A DNA stretch of 64,000 bases, taken from Plectosphaerella cucumerina. Lineage: Eukaryota; Ascomycota; Sordariomycetes; Glomerellales; Plectosphaerellaceae. The notes below the pieces were generated by a model, which was given only the letters and a program-made list of their open reading frames with translations, was not told where the DNA came from and searched no databases. Below are positions 1 to 8,511 of this stretch, one piece after another. The position numbers and the translations under genes were made by a program. How positions within the stretch are numbered: position 1 is the stretch's first letter; the number at the start of each line of letters is the position of its first letter. Location of the stretch: positions 2,728,001 to 2,792,000 of the forward strand of contig JAGPXD010000001.1 of the NCBI GenBank assembly GCA_020746995.1, written 5' to 3'.

Positions 1-55
1 GAGTCTTCTCGTCCCACGCCATCCAGTGACCATGATGCTAATGGCCGACATGCAG

Positions 56-1392
56 CCGCCTTCCCCGTCGCCGGCTCCTTCTACACCTACGCGACAATGT
101 TCGTCTCCGAAGCCTGGGGCTTCACAATGGGCTGGAACTTCGTCTTCAACTGGCTCATCATCTTCCCCTTCGAGCTCACCTGCATTGCCTCCCAGATCCG
201 CTTCTGGAACGAGGGCATCCACCCCGCCATAGTCGTCACGCCCATCCTCGTCGGCCTAATTCTGACCTCCTTCCTTGGCTCCCGGTGGTACGGCGAGATC
301 GAGCACGCCTTCGGCATCGGCAAGGCCCTCGCCATCACCGTCTTCATCATCCTCGCCTTCGTCATCATCGGCGGCGGCGTCCCCTCCGATCCCCGCGGCG
401 GCACCGGCGCCATGTATTGGCGTGATGGACAGGCCTTCCGCAATGGCTTCTCTGGCTTCATGTTTGTCTTCCGCACCGCGGGAATGTCCTACGGCGGGAC
501 CGAGCTACTCGGCATGACGGCCGCAGAGTGCAAGAACCCCCGCCGCCTGCTGCCGCTAGCCACCAAGATCACCTTCTTCCGCATCCTCTTCTTCTACATC
601 GGCGCTCTGCTCCTCCTTGGCTTCTGCGTCTCGGCCGCAGACCCGAACCTCGCCGTGTCGGGCCACGGAGCCAAGATCAGCCCTTTCACCCTGGCCGCGC
701 AAGTTGCTGGCATCAAAAGCCTCGCTACCTTTTTCAACATCCTCATCGTCGTCGCCCTCCTGTCCATGGCCAACGCGAGCATCTACGCCTCGAGCCGCGC
801 CTTCCAGGCCCTCTGCGACCAGGGCATGGGTCCCCGTCGGGGTGCCCTCGTCATCCGCGGCGTCCCCGTCTGGGCCTTTGCCCTATCCTTCCTCTTCGGC
901 CTGCTGGCCTACATTGAACTGGTTCCCGGCGGCAAGGCCATCTTCGACTGGCTCCTCAGCCTCTCGGGCGCCTGCAACTACTACACCTGGATCTCCATCT
1001 GTGTCAGCCACATCTGCTTCCGCCGCAGCTGGCGTGTGCAGGGCCGCAGCACCGCCGACCTGCTCTGGAAGAGCCCCTTTGGCGTCTGGGGCTCGTGGGC
1101 CGGTATCGTCATTTGCACCATCGGCCTGTTGGCTAATATCATCACGGCCATCTGGCCCATTGGCGGCAAGCACGAGCCCGAAAGCATCATGAGGGACAAT
1201 GTGGGAACCATCATTCCCCTGGTAGTGATGGGCGGGTTTGTCCTCTGGTCTCGGATCAAGCGACCTGGTATCTCGACACCACTGATCATGTCGCCCGATC
1301 AAGTCGATCTTTCGCGGGTCCGGCTGGGCTCCGACGTGATTGCGGAGCCCGAGCAGGAGTCGGGGCAGGCAGGCCAGAAAACCAATGTTTGA
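56..1392 (+). CDS. Amino acid permease (APC superfamily, fungal YAT type), 5' end missing
   Basis: This is the C-terminal ~445 residues of a plasma-membrane amino acid/H+ symporter. The reading begins at FPVAGSFYTYATMFV, which matches the end of the first membrane helices in fungal permeases. It continues through WGFTMGWNFVFNW and the family signature AAECKNPRRLLP, then several hydrophobic segments and a hydrophilic tail. Bases 1-55 look like the end of an intron: a GCTAAT branch-like site near 37 and a CAG acceptor ending at 55. The start codon and first ~100 residues therefore lie left of the window. The rest is one uninterrupted exon ending in TGA. The gene is convergent with the next one (276 bp between stops). 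Substrate specificity cannot be read from this part; general or basic/neutral amino acid uptake is the family expectation. Confidence 0.9.
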
Positions 1393-1668
1393 GTAGAAGT
1401 CTGGGAGGGTTACCGCGGGAGGCCCAAAAAGGAGTGTGCGTCGGATGGGGAGGGTCGCCATGATCCAGTGCCACCCACAGCCATGGTTTTTTTTTTGAAG
1501 TCTAGCATCAGTCCAGCATCAAAAGACCAGTGTCACGACTTTCTTCTTTTCTGTGCCGGGCGGGACGGTGCCGTAGCGTGCTCATTCAAATCATGTCCTA
1601 ACCTTAACGCCTCGCTTGATGCATCATGGGGGATACGGCCCCCTCTCAAAGATGTCCTCCGCCGGGTA

Positions 1669-2910
1669 TCATTGTCCTGACGAGCCGGTGCTAGAGTTCG
1701 CGCTGGACGGTCGAGGCGGTGGGTTCTGGTCTCTCTGCATGGCCACGCCGCCGAGGAGGTTCCCCTCTACGGACAGGGGCTGGCCCTCGTCGTCAAACTC
1801 CTGCTGGCTTCCGGCGAGCTGCTCCTGCATGATTTTCCTCTCCTGATCTCGGAGGCGCACCAGCTCGGCGGGGTCGATCAGGTCGTCGTCGTCACTCCAG
1901 TATGGATCGTCATCGGGCAGCTCGGGCATAGCCAGGCGCTTCCAGAAGCGGAGCTCCTGCCTGGCGGCGCGGGCGTCGACGCGCCTGTCCCATCTCTCCT
2001 TGTCCTCATCGTACTTGCGGCGGAAGTCGCGCAGCAGCTCGTTGGCCTTGCCGGCCTTGTCTTGCATCTCCCAGATCTGCTCACGGAGCCGGCTGTTCTC
2101 CTGACGCGCCTCGTCGAGCTGCGAGCGGTAGGACCGGTGCCAGGAGGCAACGTCGCTGACGTGCTTGACTTTGTACTCGTGGAATTGCTTCAGCATCGAT
2201 GCGAGCGCCGTGGCGTACTGGGCCAGAAGGGCGGCGTTTGCGTCGCGGCTGTATTTTGCCTTTTCGAGCGATTCGGAGAGTAGGGAGATGAGCTGGTCGA
2301 GGTTCTGTTCCTGGGCTGGACAGATGTTAGTCGCGTCAACGACAAGGCAGAGGAAGCATTGGTGCATACAATTGATGTCGTCGGCCGCGCTGGCAATCAG
2401 GTCATCGTTGCTGAAACCTTGTGAGCGCGCGCGGCTGCGCACGCGACCCAGGCCCGCGACGATCTCCTCCGTGGCCCTGCGGTTCTCGGACAGTTGTCTG
2501 CTGAGCTCGTCGACAAGGCCGTAGATGTAGTTGAGCTCGGACTGTTGGCCTGCGGGTGTCGCGACAGGCATACCGACGGGCACGCCGCCTGGCGCACCCC
2601 CGTTGATTCCGTTCATGTAGGCAATTTGTTGCTGGAACTGTGCCTGCTGTTGCTGCTGCAGCTGTCACAGGAGAAAGCAAGTGTGAGCGGTCTGGCGCGC
2701 GTGCACTAACTTGTGCAGGTGGTGGGGGGAAGGGAAGGGGCCGTTGGTACGCACGCTGGGGCTGGGCACCTGGCGAGGCGGAGGAGGAGGCTGGTTTTGA
2801 GGTCCGTCGTGGAAGGTAGGGGGAGTGGGAAACATGTTGGCAGCCCTGGTCGAGTCGGTGAATCGGGAAAGGCTTGGACCTGGAGTTGGTGGTGGAGCTC
2901 TTTGGGACAT
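1669..2910 (-). CDS. Coiled-coil protein with Pro-rich and Gln-rich N-terminus, unknown function
   Basis: Proposed model of 380 aa, complement(join(1669..2315, 2370..2661, 2707..2910)). The start is ATG at 2910 (MSQRAPPPTPGPS). Residues ~1-70 are Pro/Ser-rich, followed by a Gln run (LQQQQQAQFQQQ) and a Gly/Pro linker. A long predicted coiled coil runs through segments such as ELNYIYGLVDELSRQLSE and RSQLDEARQENSRLREQI. It is followed by an acidic patch (PDDDPYWSDDDD), a short helix and a Ser/Asn-rich tail. The 54-bp intron (2316-2369) is strong: GTATGC donor, GACTAAC branch, CAG acceptor. The 45-bp first intron is weaker; it needs a GTGCAC donor, because the better-looking GTTAGT four bases earlier would break the frame. 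I do not recognise the family. A cytoskeletal or scaffold role is only a guess from the architecture. Confidence 0.75.
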
Positions 2911-3455
2911 GGACTTCACGTGTTGCAGCGGGGTTGGTGTGTGGAAGCCAGACTCTATTTGCGGGCGAGGAAGGCGTCAGTCAGGCTGTCAGTCGCTGTG
3001 GTTCAGTTGAATGAAGCTGGACCTGACCGACCAGCAATCGGCGCTTATCGTTATCGTGAGACGCGGGTGGTCCGCTTTGGCGCATATCTGTCTACGGGGA
3101 GACACGGTGCGATAAGCGGGGTGGATTTTTGACCTCAGTCAACACTACCAATGTTCAACACTCACTCCCCAGCTTTCAAACGCTCTCAAGCGCGGGCAGC
3201 AACCTCAAAATTGTCCTGCCATAGAACTTCTCCCCCGGCGGCCTTTTCGAGCTGTTCATCCGTAGCCCCCCTGCCGAAACAGCCCGCTGCCCTGCGCCAT
3301 CTCCAGACCCATCCGGGTGCATAGCCGACACTGATTCATCTCCTAGTCCCACGACCCACCGCACAGAGATGCCCCAGCGTCACGATGTCTCTGTGCCCCT
3401 GTCTCCCTTCATGATGGCCAGGCCCAGGCTTGTCTCTCATCCAACAGGAAAACAA
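2911..3455. other. Intergenic: promoter side of coiled-coil gene and 5' flank of tRNA-Gly
   Basis: I see no supportable coding sequence here. The stretch must contain the upstream region of the minus-strand coiled-coil gene. No unambiguous TATA element was found. Confidence 0.5.
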
Positions 3456-3526
3456 GCATTGCTGGTTTAGTGGTAAAATTCTCCGTTGCCATCGGGGAGC
3501 CCTGGGTTCGATTCCCAGGCAATGCA
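3456..3526 (+). tRNA. tRNA-Gly (anticodon GCC)
   Basis: A 71-nt intronless tRNA. The 7-bp acceptor stem GCATTGC/GCAATGC pairs perfectly, with discriminator A. The anticodon arm is CTCCG / loop TTGCCAT / CGGGG (one U-G pair), placing GCC at positions 34-36. The variable loop is 4 nt. The T arm is CTGGG / TTCGATT / CCCAG. The D region GTTT-AGTGGT-AAAA resembles fungal tRNA-Gly. Internal A and B boxes (TGGTTTAGTGG and GGTTCGATTCC) are present. The expected product decodes GGC and GGU. Confidence 0.96.
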
Positions 3527-3552
3527 TTCCTAGGAGGACAGTGTCCAATATC

Positions 3553-3557
3553 TTTTT
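3553..3557 (+). terminator. RNA polymerase III terminator of tRNA-Gly
   Basis: A run of five T residues lies 26 bp after the tRNA 3' end on the sense strand. This is the usual Pol III stop signal, and no earlier run of four T's intervenes. Confidence 0.75.
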
Positions 3558-4074
3558 GCTGTGTGGCCTACATTTCTCTTTTGCGAAAGATGGTCGGTTC
3601 ACTGATGTCGGTGGGCAGATGCTCACAGTCCAATACTTTTGCCACATCGAACCGCAGTCAGTGATGGGTTGTTTTGCATAAGGTACACCTCATCACTTCA
3701 TCAGGATGGCAGGTTTTCCATCAGCCGTCTGTGTCACCAGTATGGCTGGCAGTCCGATACCAAGTACGCGGCCGATCGTTCATCGACGGCAAGTCATCAC
3801 CAAGACGGATCACCAGAACAACCAAACATTTTCACGCAAGAACCGCAAGTGCTCCAACACGCAAGCAAGTTGAAAAGCTAAGCTAAACTACTTCAACAAT
3901 CCTTTTCCGCAGCAACATGGCCACTTTTCCGGGCAGATGCCTTCCTCCTTATTCAATTCGTATACTACATTTCACGACTTGTCAGTAAATTTTACCTCGA
4001 CGCGTGGTGAACCAAACGCGGTGTCTCGGAAGGAAGGCAACTTACAACAACGACCCCCCTGGTCCGCCGGACGA
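3558..4074. other. Intergenic, nothing recognised
   Basis: About 0.5 kb between the tRNA terminator and the stop codon of the minus-strand acidic-protein gene. It is locally less GC-rich than the flanks (for example around 3900-4000), which fits 3' untranslated or spacer DNA. No RNA gene or ORF here is convincing. Confidence 0.4.
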
Positions 4075-5979
4075 TTACTCGTCCGCGTCCTCCATCTCCT
4101 CGTCGCCTTCGGCGTCGACCTTGGTCATCTTGCGGGCGCCGTAAGAGCTGCCCGACTGCCCCTGACGGCGCCGCTGGCCAATAGCGGCGATAGGGCGGGA
4201 AGACCCTCCTCTGAAGACGAAGCCCGCGCCCCGGGCCAGCTCCCTCTTGCGAGCGGCGTCTCGGCCCGCCATGGTGGTGGTGCCCGCCATCTCGTCGTAG
4301 CTTCTCTTGCTCTTGCCACGGGCGGGCTGCGACGAGGGGGGCAGGCGGCCGCTGTCGGCAGCGGTTCCGGCGTTAAGGAACGGGTCGCCGGGGACCGAGA
4401 GGTTGCTGCGACCCCGGATGGGGCCGGGGATGCCCCCGAACTGGGGAGGGCCGACGTCCGGGGCGGCCGGGGGCTGGTGGGCGGCGGCGGCTGAGGACGA
4501 AGGAGAGGGCCGGAAGAAGGCGGTGATGTACGCCGGAGCCTGGGCGGGCGCGGGCGCGGCCGAGGTGTAGCCCCAGGGGCGTAAGGCCCATGGGATCGGC
4601 TCGAGGAAGCCGCGGCCGTAGTACCGTCCCGGGGCTGCGGGGGCCGGGGCAAAGCTGTCGTTGCCGTTGGTGTCGCCGCCAGCAGCCGCAGCCGCGTTCG
4701 CCCTGACGTTGTAGGATGAACGGGCGGCGGCGTAGTCGGCGAATAGGACCAGATTTTCGCTGCGCATGGTGTTACTTCCGACGGGCACGTAGCTGGCCGT
4801 CGCGGCCATCGGAGGCATCGGGGCGCTGTTGGTCGACGGGGCCGTTCCCGCAGCGGCTGAACGCCGAGTAAACGGCGCAGGGGGCGTGGGCGATTGTGAT
4901 CCCGCGACGAAGTCGTCAGCCACGATGGTAGCATCGTCGTCGGTCTCGCCGCCCGCGTCCTCAATATTGTCCTCAGTCGGCTCCGCATCATCTTCCGCAT
5001 AATCCTCCTGGGGGATACAAGGGTGACTAACCCTCCGTCTTCCAGTGTTGTACAGATCTTCAATGTCTCTTCTGGTCAGGAACGCTGCAGACGCGGGGGA
5101 TCCGTCCAGGCTTGGTCGAGGCCCGATGGATGGGAGGCCATACGATTCGGAATCGTCGGAGGCCATGGATTCTTCGTCGCTCGATTCGGATTCGGTCAGC
5201 TCCGTGTCGATGGGAGGAATCACAGCTGATTCCATCTGCGACAACTCAGTCTCGGTTTGAGCCTCGGTCATCGGAGAGGACTCGTTGGTTTCGTGTCCGT
5301 TCGCGCTGTGGCCATCCTCATCGTTGAAACGGACACGTCTGGCGCTGGGATGGCGAGAGGGGGTGTGAGTGTTGCCCCAGTCCATGAAATCGATGGGACG
5401 AGACAGGGTGCCAGGCTCCATGGTGCCAGTGTAGCCATGATGTCCTTGGATAGGGGACAGAGGGTGGATGAATTCATAGAATTCGTCGCTGGGGGGCGAG
5501 GGATATTCACGAAGATCTCCGAGGCTGATATCTGCCAGGCGTCTAGGCAGGGCGGACGCGCCGTCGTCGCTGGTGGAGGAGGCAGCGTCAACGTCGTCGA
5601 CGGAGGGGTCAGTGCTGTCGTCGTCTGCGGATGGAACAGCGCCCTCGTCGTTGGGGGAAGCCATATTGTTGTCGTCGGAGGAGGCAACCTCGTTGTTGTC
5701 GGCGGAGGAAGCAGTGTTCTCGTCACCTGCGGATGAAGCAGCGCTATCGCCGTCGTCGGCCATGTCGCGGAATACGATGATGCGGTTGCTTGTCTCTGAG
5801 CGGCGGCGCTGCTCGAGGGGAACGGGGCGAGGGATCGAGGGGCTATCCAGCAGGTTGGTACGGCGGGCGTTGGGGAACAGAACGCGCTGGACGTGAGGGC
5901 GGTTGGTCCTGTCGGTGGAGAACAGCGCATCCGGCGCAGGCGGTTCAAAGAGATGGGCGAGAGGGTTGTCGTAGGACAT
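4075..5979 (-). CDS. Acidic, intrinsically disordered protein of unknown function
   Basis: Single-exon gene of 634 aa starting at ATG 5979 (MSYDNPLAHLFEPP). An upstream in-frame GTG is not a plausible fungal start. Residues ~80-150 are a low-complexity Ala/Ser/Asp/Asn tract with repeated ASS-type and DDNN-type blocks. Further acidic clusters follow (TESESSDEESMASDDSES, EDDAEPTEDNIEDAGGETDD). The C-terminal third is Ala/Pro/Gly-rich (FAPAPAAPGRYYGRGF). The tail is basic, then acidic: KKR-like elements (RGKSKRSYDEMAG, RKRELARG) and finally KVDAEGDEEMEDADE. The mix of basic motifs and acidic tail suggests a nuclear protein, but no enzymatic domain is visible and I do not recognise a family. A very long upstream region with a tandem repeat array precedes it. 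Confidence 0.8.
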   Translation of the reverse strand: MSYDNPLAHLFEPPAPDALFSTDRTNRPHVQRVLFPNARRTNLLDSPSIPRPVPLEQRRRSETSNRIIVFRDMADDGDSAASSAGDENTASSADNNEVASSDDNNMASPNDEGAVPSADDDSTDPSVDDVDAASSTSDDGASALPRRLADISLGDLREYPSPPSDEFYEFIHPLSPIQGHHGYTGTMEPGTLSRPIDFMDWGNTHTPSRHPSARRVRFNDEDGHSANGHETNESSPMTEAQTETELSQMESAVIPPIDTELTESESSDEESMASDDSESYGLPSIGPRPSLDGSPASAAFLTRRDIEDLYNTGRRRVSHPCIPQEDYAEDDAEPTEDNIEDAGGETDDDATIVADDFVAGSQSPTPPAPFTRRSAAAGTAPSTNSAPMPPMAATASYVPVGSNTMRSENLVLFADYAAARSSYNVRANAAAAAGGDTNGNDSFAPAPAAPGRYYGRGFLEPIPWALRPWGYTSAAPAPAQAPAYITAFFRPSPSSSAAAAHQPPAAPDVGPPQFGGIPGPIRGRSNLSVPGDPFLNAGTAADSGRLPPSSQPARGKSKRSYDEMAGTTTMAGRDAARKRELARGAGFVFRGGSSRPIAAIGQRRRQGQSGSSYGARKMTKVDAEGDEEMEDADE

Positions 5980-6240
5980 GGTAAGGGATAAAGGCACTTC
6001 TTTTGTGAAGACCGAGTTGGACGTCGCGGTTCAGACCGCAGATACAGCCCTTGAACGTCGTCCATAGCGACTCTTGGGGATCTTGGGTAAGGAGGAGAAA
6101 GAAACGGCTGTCCCTGAAAGTGTCCTTGGGTTGCCGAAGGGCAAGGTGACGGCGAAGCAGACGTCAGACGAGTTGGATGTTTCTGGTCAGGAAGCTTCTC
6201 GGAGCAGTGGCGGCGTTTGGCGGACCTGGAGTATTTTGAA
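5980..6240. other. Proximal upstream region of the acidic-protein gene
   Basis: About 260 bp between the ATG and the first recognisable unit of the repeat array. It could be 5' leader. No clear TATA box or intron was identified. Confidence 0.35.
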
Positions 6241-7110
6241 GGAAACTCGAGATCAGAAGTCCAAAGCGTGAGGGAACCTTGAGCTCAGTGACTTGAGAAC
6301 AGAAGGATCGTACCCTTGGTTCTGGTTTTGTCGAAGAATCGTCACTGTCCTGGTGTGGTCTGAGGTCTTTGGTGAGAGCTTGAGAGCAGATGCCGAAACC
6401 TCGACGTGATCTTGAGTGGTTGACAGGAACTCGACGTCAGAATGCGAAACCAATGAGACTCCAGGCTCGCTGAAAAGAAAGTGTGGGATCAGAAGTGTTG
6501 CGATGTTGATGCGATCTGGGTTCTTTGGTGGGGACTTGAAGTTGAGACCAAAGAAGAAACCTTGATGTTGCTTTGATGACTTGAGAACAGAGGCAGAACC
6601 TTGATGTGATTTCGGGTTTCGTGGAAAGGTTCGGGATCGAAGCGGTGAAAGCTTGATATGATCTCGATCTGAATGATGAGATTCAAAAGCAGAAGTGCTA
6701 GTGATCTTGATGTAGTCTCGCTTCGTCGAAGAAAACTTGAGAGAAGTGTTGTCGAAACCTCGACTTGATCTCAGACGGATTGAACAATGATCAACCTCGG
6801 AAGTGCCGTAGTCTTGTTGTGATCTGACTTGCTCAAGGGGTTTCCAGAGCAGACTTGTCAAGTTCTGATGGGATCTCGTGCTTGACGGAGAAAACTTGGG
6901 ATCAGAGGCGTCGAAGACTTGGTGTAGAATCTCGGTTCTCCGGGAAGAACCTGAGAGCAGAGGTGCAGAGTACTCGATGAGATCTCAGGCCAAGTGCAGA
7001 AAGCTCGAGATCAGGAGCGCCGCAATGTTGATGCAATCTGAGCTCGCAGAGGAGAACTTGAGACCAGAAGTGTCGCGATTTTGATGAAGAGAGCTTAGGA
7101 CTGAGGGAAG
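6241..7110. repeat. Degenerate tandem repeat array, ~53-bp period, about 16 copies
   Basis: Plus-strand units begin with variants of CTTGAGA-CAGAAGTG and continue ~15 bp later with CTTGATGTGATCTC, then a GAGAA-type end. Unit starts are near 6246, 6292, 6379, 6430, 6484, 6535, 6580, 6630, 6681, 6735, 6791, 6842, 6895, 6950, 7004 and 7057. Spacings are mostly 50-56 bp, with one gap of 87 bp where a unit is unclear. Copies differ at many positions, so the array is old or under weak constraint. It lies 0.26-1.1 kb upstream of the acidic-protein ATG. The minus-strand frame stays open across much of it (6253-6861), but the period is not a multiple of three and there is no ATG start, so I do not call it coding. 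Confidence 0.85.
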
Positions 7111-7194
7111 TTCGTGTTCCAAATTGACTCCAGCTGGACAACCGAGTTGAGAATGATGATTTTGGTGTGTTCGATGATCGCAACAACGTGGGTA

Positions 7195-7375
7195 AGGCTT
7201 CGCAACAGCAGTCTTATCTCTCGAAAAGCAGTCGTAGGATAAAGATGATCTCAGAGAGAGCTTGTTGTTGCAAAAAACAGCTCGTGGATGCGGTGAGGGT
7301 TCGCGCGTAAAGAGATGCTTCGCGATTGCAAAAGCAAGGGAGCGCGTTCTCTCGCAAAAGCAGCAGCTCGGAGAA
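7195..7375. repeat. Second, shorter repeat family (GCAAAAGCAGC-type motifs)
   Basis: Variants of CGCAAAAGCAGC recur: CGCAACAGCAGTC (7201), CGAAAAGCAGTCG (~7222), GCAAAAAACAGCTCG (~7270), GCAAAAGCAAGGG (~7328) and CGCAAAAGCAGCAGCTCGG (~7353). The spacing is irregular. It follows the 53-bp array directly, so the two may have expanded together. Confidence 0.5.
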
Positions 7376-8511
7376 CCCGCTCAAGAAGGATGCGAATCTT
7401 GAGAAGAGCAGTAGAAGAAGAGGTGCATGCGAGGAGTCCCTCTCAGAATCCGAGCGGTGATCGCAAGAAAAGCGGCGAGGAAGAACTTTTTTGAAGATGA
7501 AGGAAAACACGCAAAGGTAGTGGGAGGCGGAGGCCAGGTAAACATACGAGGAAGAGGGAGAAGAGGGGTTTGTTGTTGTTGTTGACAAATTTTGCTTGGG
7601 TGAAGAAAAGGGCAGCTGAGTGGGAACCTCCTGTTGCTGCAGCGGAAGTGAGGGCGGCTGAGAATCCCGGTTAGACCGGGTCTCGAGGTGTCGAGGCACC
7701 GCTTTAATAGCCCTGTAACAGCCCCGAAGGCCGGGAGGCTCCGTGGGGTGTGGTTACTACTCCGGGCCCGAGACCGGGCCCGGAGCTCCACCAGGCCCGG
7801 CGCCGGGCTGTTACGTGCCGGCTTGTGCCTCCGGCCGAGGCCCGGACAACAACAAGAGCATGTGGATAAAGGGCCAAGGTTGGGGCTTCATTGTGGAATT
7901 CACAGGTAGCAGCCAGATGTGCTCGGTCCTGTGCACTGACATGCCCCTTCTTGCGAGAGAAAGGGGTTGAGCTAGAAACCGAGGAGGTGAGAAACCCTCT
8001 GAGGGGTGTCTGTTTCCCAGGATCAGATGGAGACAGCAGACAGGAAGAAGACAAGCAACAAACAGCCTGAGCCTCGAGTGGCTGGTCCTGGCAATGCGGA
8101 GAATAAGGCAAGCATGTCACAGCATGGTGTTGTTATGATGATATTCGCAGTCCTCTAATCTTTTGATTCCTATAGACCGTAACTATCGTACCGCAACAGC
8201 TCAGAAGCGTCAGACTGTCCGTCCCAGAGCCGGCACCAGTCCCCAGAGGACGTCCATGTTGCCAGGCGCGCCCAGCAGACAAAGGGCTCGGCCATGGGCA
8301 GAAGCCAGGGCCTCGAGCATGTAAGAAAAGTCATCATAAGTTTCGTAACCGTCGTTCCCGTGGTGAGGCGTGGGTCAAATCGTGCGTGCCAGAAAGGTCC
8401 AAAGAAAACAGGGGGAAGAAACACCCTGATCGCGCGCCTATACATGCAGAAACTCCGACAGAATCGCTCCATGCTCTCCGCGTGTCGCGGCAAGGCAAAA
8501 CAAACCCCCAT
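7376..8511. other. Distal upstream region of the acidic-protein gene and 3' flank of the caspase-like gene
   Basis: On the minus strand, 7650-7380 is pyrimidine-rich, as is common at fungal transcription start regions. It could hold the start of a long leader that runs through the repeats. No coding sequence is supported. The part beyond ~8150 probably includes the 3' untranslated region of the minus-strand caspase-like gene. Confidence 0.35.

Noticed and set aside
4982..5030. Possible tiny intron in the acidic-protein gene (GTTAGT...CCCAG)
   Set aside because: It would be only ~24 bp, below any workable fungal intron size, and the frame is open without it.
6253..6861. Long minus-strand open frame through the 53-bp repeats
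   Set aside because: It has no ATG at its beginning, the repeat period is not a multiple of three, and the translation has no domain-like features. The openness is best explained by repeat composition.
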